A stretch of 64,000 bases of DNA from assembly GCA_013398015.1 (NCBI GenBank), contig VZRR01013406.1, positions 248,412-312,411 of the forward strand. The letters are read 5' to 3'. The DNA comes from Oreocharis arfaki. Lineage: Eukaryota; Chordata; Aves; Passeriformes; Paramythiidae. The notes beneath the pieces were generated by a model. It was not told the DNA's origin and made no database searches. It saw only the letters and a program-made list of their open reading frames with translations. How positions within the stretch are numbered: position 1 is the stretch's first letter; each line of letters begins with the position of its first letter. The position numbers were made by a program, and so were the translations under genes. Below are positions 14,997-26,930 of the stretch, piece after piece.

Positions 14997-17103
14997 GGAA
15001 AGAAAGAAAAAAGGAAAACTACAGAATAATATGTCATGCTAAATTCAAACATAAGTGGTGCCAAGAAAATTAATCGCAGATTCATTTTTCTGCTGTAGGG
15101 AGATGAGGGAAGTCAGTAAAGCTATCCAGTGTCCCAGCTAAAACAACAGAGAACCCTAGTATTTTTCAGGAACTGCATGTTTACTTTTTAAAATGTCTTC
15201 TTTTTGGAGATATGTAACTAAAAGCATAAATAATTTGAAAGTTATATTATACAATCCACAGGACAGGCATAGGCTTACTAAATACACATGAGACACCAAG
15301 TATAATCTCTAAATTAGAACTCTCCAAAATACCTGCATAAAAGAATAGCATTCAATTGCTCTGTGATACCATTACCTTCAGTGCATCTATTAGCCTTTCT
15401 TAGAAACAGAATATTAGGTTAAATGGCACTTTTCTGGGATTCAGATTATTTGAACAAGAGTAATAAAGAGTATTCCAATTAATTTTTCTTTGACATAATT
15501 TTCAGCTGCATAAAATTCTCATGCAGAAGTTTGCATCTCTTAGCACAGTGGTATCCACTCATTACTTATCATAAAAGACAGTTTTGCTTCTTTTTGCTTC
15601 CATCTTTCCTTCATGAGGAAGGGAAAGAAAAAATGTTCATAATTTTACATAAAGACCTGTATGCAGAAACAGCATAAAAAAAGCTATACTGTATGCTCAT
15701 TTTGAATGACATCTGATTTTGTTCCAGTTTCAAAAAAATTATTATGGTGTAAGAAAGCCAACGAGCAGGAAAGTTTTAGAAAAATTTCCTGCAGCAATCA
15801 AAATGACTGGATATTTACAGAATTAGACTTATTATAATGATTTTAATACAAATGTAGCCCTATATGCCAAAGCACTGAAAAACAGTTGACCATCTCAATA
15901 TGCTCTAAAAACAAGTGTAAATACCTCCATAAGCTGAGGTCTACTACGATGATACAGATGACAATAAAAATGAAACTGAGCAGTACATTCCTCTTCCTAA
16001 ATTGTTTTAAATAGTGATTTGTATCCCTTAATAAAGTAAAAAAGCTGGGCAAAACTTTTTTGACGTAAAAGCATCCCTTTTGTGAATGGATACATGTTGC
16101 TATAAGAAGTTAAGTACATAAATTTAAAATTTTTCCACAAATGTTTATGAACCTGTATTAACAAATTCAACTGAATGGAGACAAACTGTATTGTATTTAT
16201 TGTCTTATTCAGGTTTACAAAGCACTAAAAGAGATAAATTAATACACCAGGAAAAGCACTGTTAAATACATGTGTGTTTTATACATCTTTTGAGCTGGTA
16301 AAAAATGGTACTCCCTGACATAAAAGAAGCGCATTCATCTCTTTAACTCAGTTCAGTCGGAATTTTGTCACTGGCTTTGACAGACACGCGGGATTAGGTC
16401 CAAGACTCTCTGTGTTTACTAAATGCAGATTTCTTCTGGCTAGGCAGAGGCTTTTGCTGTGGTGTAGGAAGAGTCTAAAAGACAAGAATGATAGGTAGCT
16501 GCATCTCACACTAAATCCCCACATCTCCACTGTTGTTGACTCATCCTCTGCCTCTTCTGAGCAGAATGCTGGTCTGTTTTAGCAAAAATATTTTGAAAGG
16601 TAATGCTGCTTGGGAACACTGCATGGCCATCCTGTGATGGCCAGGTGGAACCCTGTGCATCTGGCCTCAGGTGCAATTGCATTTCCTTATCTCCTTTTGA
16701 TGAGGACCAACATCACTGCTGTGGAGAAACGAAAATGAAGCACTGGATCTAGGCAGTGCTGCCCATCTTTGTGCAGCCTGGGCATTCCCCACCAGTAATT
16801 TTCCTGTCTGGCTGTCCTGAAACCTGCAGGACCCCATTCCTGCTTAGCCTATTTCTCATTCCAACATTTTCACTTCCTTGCTGGGCAGGTGCACGCTTAC
16901 ACTGGAGTTATTTGTGGAGGCAAAGCTAAATTGTGGTCATCTGCATTTTATTAGAACTGAGGCTTTCAAGAATTGCTTTTTTCCCCCAAATATTGCAGCT
17001 TAAAATAATTTACCAAGCAAGTTCATGCTGAAGAAGCCAAAAATTTTTAGGATTCATACATTATTTTCAAGCATCTAACTTTCAATAGTAATAATATTTT
17101 CTT
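14997..17103. other. Unique DNA, no gene seen; mildly GC-richer patch near 16.6-16.9 kb
   Basis: No gene or repeat family is recognised. Around 16610-16910 the base composition is visibly less AT-rich than the surroundings, with CTGG/CCAG-type words. I cannot match it to CR1 or to an LTR. It could be an old repeat, a regulatory element or chance. Confidence 0.35.
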
Positions 17104-17193
17104 GAAAAAACCCAAACAACCAAAACCACACACACAAACACAAAACAAAACACGAAAGAAACCCCCCAAAAAAACCCCAACAAAACCAAAAAC
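17104..17193. repeat. A/C-only low-complexity tract
   Basis: About 90 bases composed almost wholly of A and C on this strand (AAAC, AACC, ACAC and CCCC words), with no fixed unit. The complementary strand would be G/T-rich, like the tracts near 10.4, 24.8 and 37.1 kb. Confidence 0.85.
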
Positions 17194-20100
17194 ATATATC
17201 CTACTGGCTTTATGAATGTAGTCTTGTTTCTTGTTAATACTATGAATTCACTAAAGGAAGCCTTCCAGAACTTGATACATCACCCTGTGGCAAATTATAA
17301 TTAGCACTGCATATTTACAACATGTGATTAGATACCAAGAGATTTTTCAAAGTTAGCATAAAAAGTTACAGTGAAGGTGATAATGATTCTTTTGGGGAGA
17401 CATTCCTTTGTTCATTTTAGCATTCTCATAAATGTTTAAATAATATAAATTAGGCTTCCAAGCCAATTAATTTGTCTGTTTCTCATTTTTAGTGATGTAT
17501 TTTAATTATACTTCCATGCCTCTAAGCTTCAGAAAGGAAGACAGCATGCAATGATCATGAAAAGCAAAACCTGTAAAAGTCCAAAAGGATAACGGAAAAA
17601 ATTCCACTGTTTTGTGCCTTAGTCTCATCCCATATAATTTCACAACATAGAGAAAGAGGTTTAAGTCTTACATACTTTTATTTTGATAGGGCATGCAAAG
17701 CTCATATTATAATTTGGGTGAAAGATGCATTTTGGTTCATCTTAAATGTTTTATACTAAATTTACTCCATGAATTAAAACCAATATATGATCATTTTTTA
17801 TTACAATACACAGGGGTAATTCATTTGTGGTCTAGAATATGTACTGAATAGTACAAATTAATTTCTCATTTTCAGTTCTATTTACTCCTCACTGCTTAAT
17901 CCTTTGTCTGTGTTTGATCTTAAAATGTGCTTCACAGTGAAGGTGTAAAACTACAGAATATTTTTGAGTCACCGAACCCTGAAATGAGATTGGGTGCATG
18001 AGGAAGTTGACTATAAGGAAAGGAAAGGCAACAGGAAATTGAAACTAACTACTCTCCTTCCTATCATGAGCTCCTACCAACAATGCCTGCTTTGGTGAGT
18101 CCGTTCCGAGGCAAATTCATCCATTTAAGCATTGACTTTATGGCAGTACAGGTAAGCAATTATAAAACATCTATTAAGGAGCAGTATTCTACATCCTTCC
18201 TGTACATATCTACCCAACGCTCAAATAATTTCCGTCTCATCTATTTGTTTCATCTCTTTTCTTGACCATGATGCATTTTCATTTAATGTTCTGCAAACAA
18301 TTTCCTTCTGCAACAGAAATTGCATGCACAAGTCCGTATTTCAGAATCTGAAGAATATTAGGTCAGATTGCAGCACACACCTGTAAACAGAACAAGGAAA
18401 TACTTCATTTGGTTTAGGTCTTTTATATTTGAGACAAATCTTTTTTTTTTTAATTTTCTCTCTTGGCATATTTTTTAGGGGAATTTTGGAAGTGAAATAC
18501 TGTATCATATTCCAATCTTTTTAATGCTTCTCCAAGATGTTACAAATAGGGTAGTCAGCAGAATTGTTCTCTTCTCTTCCTCAGAACTTGGGGGGGAAAT
18601 AAGGCAAATATTTAGGCTCCTTTAACTAAATATAAAAATACATATGAGGTGGGTAAAGAAAAGAACAAAATGATGATGTAGTCATGGACACTATCATGGT
18701 AAAATGACAGGTTATTTTGCTAGCCCGCCATCCTTCATCAGCACAGAAGTCACATTAAGTCACAAATCGAGTAGAAGATGAAACATTTGTATTAAGGTTT
18801 TGCTTTCCAGCAATTTGAGTGCACAAAAATGCCTTGAAAAATAATATATGTACTCTGTCTCCTCCCTAAATTGCAGCATTTTAACATCAGGACAGGAAAG
18901 AGATGTCAGAAAAACTAAACCTGAACAGACCTATGTAGTCCTATTGGGATTTCACATGGCTATTGATTGGCTTGTTGCCTTTGATGATCAGTCCTTTTAG
19001 TGTTATTTCTTTTCTGTTCATATTTGCCCTTTTTATGTTTTAATTCAAAGGACCCCAAATCAATAGATATTTGCTGTCAATTAGTCAACATGCTTACCAG
19101 TTTATGAGCAACTTTCTCCTAATTAAACAGAGGAAATCCCTAAATTCTATGATCACTCAGGGGACAAAACCTAAACTGCACTCGGGTATGCATTCTGCCC
19201 ACTCTAGCCTGCCGCTAGTTGTCTGAAAAAACAGTCTTTCCTCTGAAAGTCTAGGCAGAAAATCAGATGTTGTGGCTGTGCTAATTGTTAGTTCTTTCGC
19301 TAGAACACAGCCATTCCCGTTATAAGAAACAACTATCGTGTAGCGCAGCACCATGGATCTAGGCTTTCTAAGCCTTCTGTCTCCTCACTGTCAAGTTCAA
19401 ACTCATGTTGCTTTCCCTCTGTATCCTGGAAAGCTGGGGAAGGAGGTGGAGAGGGGTAGAGCTGGTTCTGTGTAATTTCAAATGCTGAAGTTGGGTGCCC
19501 TGAAGAAAAGCTGTGTTATTTACAGATTTATTAACTCATGGCTTCCTCCCTGCATCTTTCAGTGGTTCACTGCTTTGAATCTTTGCCAAGACAACAAACT
19601 CAATTTTTTTTTGTTTTGGTCATGAAGCTGTGTTGCAGGAATTTCATGGTAGAGTGAATCTTACTCAGTAGTGAGATTCACTGGGACTAAATTTGCAAGG
19701 CAAGGTCATCGTTAATAAGGAAAAAACAAATAGGAAAAAAAAAAACAAACAACTCCCCACCTCCCAAAGCCAACAGACCTGCATTCATATATTTCACATG
19801 GAAAAAATGTTTAATTAACAGACGTTGTCGGGTGCTCTATAGATAAAATTACCCATTCTATAAATAGGATAATGATGTAGGAAAGGCCACAGTTAATAAG
19901 AAATGCTACAATAGACAGGCCTTTTGTTTTGCATCCTGATAGAAAAATGAAACTTCAGTCACTGGGGAGCCTAGAAAATATGTTAAATAAAATTAGACAC
20001 CATAACTGACTATGCTATGTTTCAAATATGGAGGCTTTTTTTTGCACCTCATCTTAAAATCCCAACATCTTTGAAGCTCTTCTTGGACACTGACATGGTT

Positions 20101-22229
20101 TAAATATCAGTAGATAAACAGACTGAGACCTCAAGTCTATTTCTAAGAGCCATTTTCATATAGCTTTTTTTTTTTTAACTTTTCAATAATGAAAAGAAAA
20201 TGCATCCTGTGTAAAAGCTACTAGAGAAAAGAAAATGTTTTAAACAATGTGGCACTGTACCCCCTCTNGATTTCTACAATGACTTTTTATGATGCAGAAT
20301 AAAACAGTTATAATCTCGTAATCCTCACCAACATGCTCCCCAAATTAAGCTACATTATTTTTTTTAGTCCAAGTGTAATTTATGCTTTGAAAAATTCTGT
20401 CATATTTGATTCACAGATGAACATGTTCTTCCAAGCAGGGCAAATAATTAGTCATGTGTGGGCTCAAAATTCAGACTGTGTCAGTAGCTTCTGGTTGATT
20501 TTTGACTGAGCACAAGTCCTGTGGTCTCATCTAGCTCACATTATATGATGGCTAGAGAAGATCCCTCATGTGAATGTTTTGTTTATGATTTCAATTTTTT
20601 TTTTTTTGCAAATAATAATTATGGCATTATTACGATCTGCTTTAATAAATATTCCATTTACTAGACTTGCTTCTTGGATTGTTTTGTATTTATTCTTGGA
20701 AATTTATATTCACTAAACATTCAGCTTTGGGGACATATTTAACACTTAATGAAGTTAATGGGATTATCCATATGTTTAAAATTAAGTACTTTAAGTGTTT
20801 TACTGTATCTGAGTTTTAAAGGGGTGGCAAAACCAGTTACAATTCATAGGAGGCGCTTCTATGTTTAGAACATTTTAAAAGTTCATTATATTTGTCTTTT
20901 CTAATTACAGTTTAAACAACAGGATAAGATTAATATTTATATAAAGTCAAAGCCTTGAATTGGCAAGAAGAATTCACAGAAAAGTTGTCTGTGAGTTTTT
21001 CAGCAAAGCTTGAATACTTCCTCCACCAGGATCTGATGATGTTTTTCTTTCTAGTGAGGGTTTACATCAGTTTTACCTTCTCTCACAAATGCAATATTTT
21101 CTACAGACCTACTTATAATATTCAATATTTTGTCATGTCTCACAAAAGATACTGATCCTGTATTTATTGTTAACGGAGTGATGTTGTATATAAACACATT
21201 TAAAATCAAATTGATTTGTACGAATATGTTTATTTGTTGTGACAACAGTACAATAATATAAGAATTCAGAAACTGCATCAAATTAATTTGTGATTCAAAA
21301 GGTGCTTATAAAACATAATTTAGACATTTTCCAGGTGCATAGAATGCCTTTGAAAATGAAGTTGAGGAAAAAAACCATTATTTTACTTTCTAGTTTGCTG
21401 GAATTCCAGATATTTCTGTGTCAATGAAAAAGTATTCAGAATAAAATCACTTTTGTTTTTTAATATAATAAACATATTACTATTGACATTTCAATGGCCA
21501 TACAGATCCCCACATATTATTTGGAGTCATAATTTTGTAGAGTTTTATTAGCAAATGGTATTTTAAAGCAATAGAGGCAATACCACAATAATATCAAAAT
21601 TTAAATATACTTATATGTGATACTTAGGTCTACTTTATGTCATAAACCAAAAATCACAACTAATTCTAATTCAGGTGATGCACATAAATGTCAGTGTTTT
21701 ACTCCACTAGTGATACAAGTAATTTAGACTGATGGGCAATGATCATGCAGAATAGATCACCAATAACCAGAAATCTAAAAGCAAATTGGCAAATAACTGA
21801 GATCTTTTTGGTGATAGGCAGAGGTGCTCTCTATGATGAGGAGAAAAACAGACTATCAGAAAGGTGTGAATGTGGTTGGTTTAGGTCTACTACTTAAATT
21901 TGATTTTTTTTATATTTCAGTGTTTATTAAATTGTTCTGGCGAGGTAAAATTTGTGTCTAACATCTTTCTTTGCAGAAGTTGCCAAGGAGGGCAAAAAGG
22001 ATTCTCATTAGGCCAAGAATGTTTGCCATCCATCTATGCGAGGTTGTAGCTTCACACACCTTTCCACTGCAGCTGGCATAACTTTACATATGTCTGCCTC
22101 TTCCAAACTTCAACTGTTCCATTCTGTTCCTCTGCAGAGAAGCCTCATTTTATGAGCTCACTGATTTTTTGCAAATTCTTTATTAATTTTTTTGGTTTTT
22201 TAATTTAAAATTATTAACTTTGCTGCAGT
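17194..22229. other. Unique AT-rich DNA, no gene seen; one ambiguous base
   Basis: No gene or transposon is recognised. A single N is present at 20268 next to a C-rich stretch. Several A and T runs of 8-12 bases occur, and the DNA is AT-rich throughout. Confidence 0.4.
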
Positions 22230-22520
22230 TTATAGGCCACCCATGTGCTGTTGGACTGGCTGAAGCAATGCACGCTGTACCGAGGGAAGTGGGAGAGAGC
22301 AAAGAGCTGGACTGAATGAAGAGCACACATGCACATAGAACAGGGAGTCCCCAGCCCGTGAAAGAGTTAGAAGGGAGTTGAGAGAGCAGACACGGCAGAC
22401 CGCACTGATCTTGTGCACTGCATGGGTGGGCAAGCTTGGGAGTAGCTGGAGCAAGATATTATTTGGGCTCCCCCTCCTGCCATTGGCTCCCTGTGCTCTG
22501 CTCTAAGTGTACACATGAGC
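22230..22520. other. Locally GC-richer islet of unknown nature
   Basis: Within AT-rich DNA this ~290-bp patch is clearly richer in G and C. It contains an ATTGG (inverted CCAAT) box at about 22481-22485 inside a C-rich context. No TATA box, CpG cluster or convincing exon was seen. The minus-strand open frame across it (22230-22454) has no recognisable domain. It may be a regulatory element, an old unrecognised repeat or a noncoding exon. Confidence 0.3.
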
Positions 22521-24834
22521 TTTTATCACGGAGAGGAACAATACAGTTTGGGGTTTGGCTTCTCCTTCCCAACAGTTTCCAGCCAATGTAATGGCTCAGG
22601 CACTGCTACTGGAATTGATCCTGTATTTCAGCCAGAACAAAGGGCTCAATCATTTTTTTCTAAACAACACTACCATGAAAATAGCTGGTGTGGGATTGCA
22701 GAGTTGTATATATTTTTATGATGGCTTAATAATGCCTTAATTTAAAATATATATTTCATTTAGGCTTCTCTCAGATGTTTTTATTTACAATTATTATTTG
22801 CTTTGAAAACATAATGAGAGTGGTTTCACTTAAGATCCAGGAAAACAAATAGGTTTGAAATATTAATTAGTTACTCCTTTTTTATCTTTAAATCTAAAAT
22901 TTTATGTGTGAGTATTTTTTTAGTCAATCTGTTAGGAGGCTTGTTTATAATTCATACATACATTTTGAGAAAACACTATGAATGGCAGAAACTGAGAAAC
23001 TTCTTGGGATATTTCCAGAGAGAGTTTCCAGTGGCACACATGTACTATGAACCAGGTATTTTCTTAGCTGAAAGGGAAGAAGTGAAAAAAAAAAAAAAAA
23101 AAGATTAAGGAATCCAATATTTAAAGACTGTAGAGGGAGCAAAAAAAAAAGAAAAATTGCAAAAGCCACTAACATTAAGAAGATTTACCTGTTGTGGTAA
23201 GTGTATTCTCTGTTCCTGGAAATGCTTGTTGGGACTGGATGACTTTGTAGAGCTATGTCCCTGTTTGATCACTAACAATTGATTGTACACCAGCAGCAAC
23301 TCATGAGTACTGTGGCTTACACTCTGCAGAAAGTCAAAGAGTATAATGATACGCCATAAAGAGGGCTATTCCATTTAGCAGAAATTATTATATGATATGT
23401 TGTGCAATATTCATAATGGCTTTTTATTGTTTTTAATAAATATAAAAATGAAATCAGTGTTAAAAGTTATAAGCCCTGCTTTTATCAGTTAAAAGCAGTA
23501 GCTCACCTTTTATAGTCTATGCAAGACTGATCATTATAGATGCATTCAAAATCTGTTTCTTCCTGAGCATGTCTGTACAGGTCATGCATATATCAACTCC
23601 AGAAAAAAAAAAATTATAATTTTAGTTGCTTCTTGGTTTGCATGCCAATTTGTATGATTTTCCTTTCATTCTCTTTTCTTTTTCCTTCAAAGATGTGAGA
23701 GCTGTGGAATAATACTGTTTGAATGGGCACTCTGGAAGAACACGAAGAGCAAAAAAGCATTTATAGAGGCTCAAGCCAGGAGGCCATTGGAGTCAGGTAT
23801 CTTCTGTTCCTCCTGTCAAGACTGAGATGTGAAGGATGAGACCTCCACTGTTGCTCAGGGACACGGCACAGCAGCTTGAGTTTGAAACTGACAGTGAAAC
23901 TGGCTTCCACAGAGCACCGAGGATGGTTTATTTGTAGTTGGTGACTGACTTGACATCAAAAGTTTGGTATCTTCACTGAACCATGTCTGCACTTTAGCCC
24001 TAAGGGGAAACAGGATTTCATCTGTACTGCTGTAGCCAGTGCTTATAAGTAGCAAACTTTAAGCAATTCATTTGTTTTCCACGTTATCCTCTTGAAACGT
24101 AAGGAGCTTTGCTGCCTTTACTGGAGTTTGGATTTGACCGTAGGTCTCAGGAAGATACAAGTTTGTTACAGACTGATTAGAGAGTCTGAAGTTCCCGGGT
24201 TGCCTTTTTTCAGGACAAGAAAAGTAACAAACAAAAGATGACAAAAAGAAGAAACTATCTGTACTCTCATTATCTTGAACCCTGTAGCATATTATTGATG
24301 TTCCTTATCTATAAACAGGATTTTTATGGGTATCAGGCTCCATGTAGAAATGGAGTTGATCATAATATTGTAACATTCTTGCTGTCTTCTTGAAATGAAT
24401 TAGTAGGGACACAATTTTTGTTATGTTTTGTCATGCCTGTGGTCATTTGACATAAAATCTGTTGGATTTACATACTGAAAATGTCAAGGTTTCTTGCAAA
24501 GTGAAGTTATTAGATGCTGAAGGTCAGTCATATTTTTATAGGAATATTAGCATTTATTGACACCAAGATCTCAAAGGGTTTATTTTGCTAACCATGCTTG
24601 GTGAGACTGATGAAGCTGGATGTTTGGTAGCCAAAATGATGCTTGGAAGCCAGTGGCTGGATTTAGACTGAAAGTCTATGGCATCTCTCTACAATTTGTC
24701 TTCATTTGTATTTAAGAAGTGTACTGCTGTTTGAAGAAAATTTGGGAAAAAAAATCAAAAGACGCATGCAATGAAAATGTTAATTTTCCTTGTAACTGTG
24801 GACCACTATTTCTTTATATTTTATTTCCAAAGTA
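22521..24834. other. Unique AT-rich DNA with an A18 run
   Basis: No gene is recognised. An uninterrupted run of 18 A lies at 23085-23102. Nothing upstream of it resembles a retrocopy. Confidence 0.4.
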
Positions 24835-24883
24835 GAGTTGGTGGTTTGTTTTTTGTTTGTTTTGTTTTGTTTTGTTTTTTTTT
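24835..24883 (+). repeat. GTTTT simple-sequence tract
   Basis: Repeated GTTT and GTTTT units end in a T run. It has the same type and strand asymmetry as the tracts at 10.4 and 37.1 kb. Confidence 0.85.
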
Positions 24884-26869
24884 AATAGCATATCTGGTTG
24901 AATTCTATTCCTTTTGCTATTCAGTTACGCGAGGTTTTTTTGATACATGGAATAGGAACAACAGAAAGTTCAAAATAAGTGAAGTCCTCAGAATACCCTT
25001 TTCCTCCCACTTTGTCAACACGCAGGAGCAATGTCAATTTGAGTGTAAAACAGCCAGGACGATGGTGTAACTGCATCATTTGCTTTGTCTCTACAGCCTT
25101 GTTTATAACTGTTTGACAATTTTCTCTGCTTGACCCAAACAAATGAGCTCTTGGAATGATGACTGCTGACTTTGCCTGCAACTTAATGCCATTATGCAGT
25201 AAAATCTTCACGGTTTCTTCACATTATGAAATAGAGAACAGGAGGCAGCTTTCCTCCTCGGTAGTATTGTTTCCTTTTTGGGGTCTGCTGCTGAAACTCC
25301 TACATGGCATATTTGCTGCTGTGAGTCTTATAAAAATAGTATTTCTAATAGTGTGTTTGCCCAAATGTTTAATGAAGCTCTACAGACTTGGAACAAATTT
25401 AATTATTGTGTAGAAGAGTGTTTAATTGCTGCTGATATCTTATGTTTAAAATTCATTTGCTTTACTTGCTACAGGAATGCCTTACCAAAGATTTCATAAT
25501 ACCTTTACTGAGAGAACATGCAGAATTAACCTGGAGCTTTGCCGCTCATTTTTCTTCCTAAGATAATATATGAATACAATTATATGCCTAATTTGATGGA
25601 ACCTGTAAATTTTTTTTGAAGATAAAAGGTTCCAAATTGTAGTAATCATATTTATAGCTACATATACATGCAAGTAAATAACTATGGAATCAATAGTCAA
25701 TTAGTCTGCATCTGCTCACATGTTACCACTGGATGTATTTTCAGAGTTCTAGAGCCTTTTACTATATACATATATTTCATTGAGTTAATCAAAATTATGG
25801 AAGTCAGATGGAAGCTTCACTGTATTGCATAGTATATACTGGGTGATAAATGAAGTTCTGTTATCTTGAGAAATCTTGAAGAGATAACTTAGTTAAATTT
25901 TTGCTCTGATTAGTGTCACAATCTCATACTAGAGGATGCTCATATAAGATGTATATGATTTTACACTCCTGGTTTATGAAGATGCATGTTCTCAACGCTC
26001 TCACAGGATCTTATTTACATTTCCATAAAGCCTTATTTCTTATTTTGCTTAAATTCAACAGCATTTAGGATTTCTTTTTGTTCAAAGATAATGCACTGTA
26101 CTTGAATTTGAGGTAATACATAAATTATATTGACAATTAAATGCAATAATGAAGTAATCAGGAATTTAAAACTTGCAGTGTTCACCTAAAGATTAGAAAA
26201 TTCATATTTTATGTGGTTCGTGTTCTGTATCTAGGCTAAATTAAACTCAGCAGAGCAGATAAGTCCATTGATGAGGTAATAAAATGCAATCTGAACATGC
26301 TGTTTGTCTTACTGTTAGCAGTATGTTAAGTGGAAAATATTGGAATTGGAAAATTAACATTTTAAATTGTGTCATTTCTTTCAAGCTGCTTGTGGTCTTT
26401 ATTTTAAGCTCTTAGAGATATTGTTCTTTTACTATTTCACTGCTATTTATTTAAATACTCCAACTGGAGGTTGGAACAATTAAACTTGGTGGTACAGACA
26501 CAAAATTAAGCATTTCTGCCTCAAGCAGCATACACTTGAAAAGCTCACTCAAATAACACTGGAAACATTGAGATACTAAATTTTAAGGGCAAAACTAATA
26601 TTTTATTGAAGTTGTATTGCATTTCAAAGCTTCTGTGTCTTTAGAGACAGAAGTCTTCTTAGTCAGGTTAGAACTCCTTTCTGAATATCTTTGAATTAAA
26701 AAGTTTATAAAGCCAAAACAATAAAGTAGAACAAAGGCAGGCAAGCTAAGTGAGAAAAGTAAGATGCTATAAACCTGGCCTTGAAAATATATTGAATGAA
26801 AAATGAACATATTTGGATCTGCAAGCGATAAAAATATTTAATTATTATAAAATATTTTATTAATATTTA

Positions 26870-26930
26870 ATTTTATTATAATCAAACATCATTATTTTAT
26901 TATAATCAAATATCATTATTTATTATATAA
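26870..26930. repeat. 24-bp AT-rich tandem repeat, about 2.3 copies
   Basis: Two 24-bp units are adjacent at 26870-26893 and 26894-26917, followed by a partial third. They differ by one C/T substitution (CAAACATC against CAAATATC). The preceding 45 bases are also composed of TATTTAATTAT-type words, so the whole 26825-26930 stretch is almost pure A+T and probably melts easily. Confidence 0.85.

Noticed and set aside
19343..19365. Partial match to a REST/NRSF silencer element (CAGCACCATGGA)
   Set aside because: Only the left half and the GGA resemble the consensus. The right half does not match.
23085..23102. A18 run as the tail of a processed pseudogene or SINE
   Set aside because: No recognisable gene body precedes it and no flanking direct repeats were seen.
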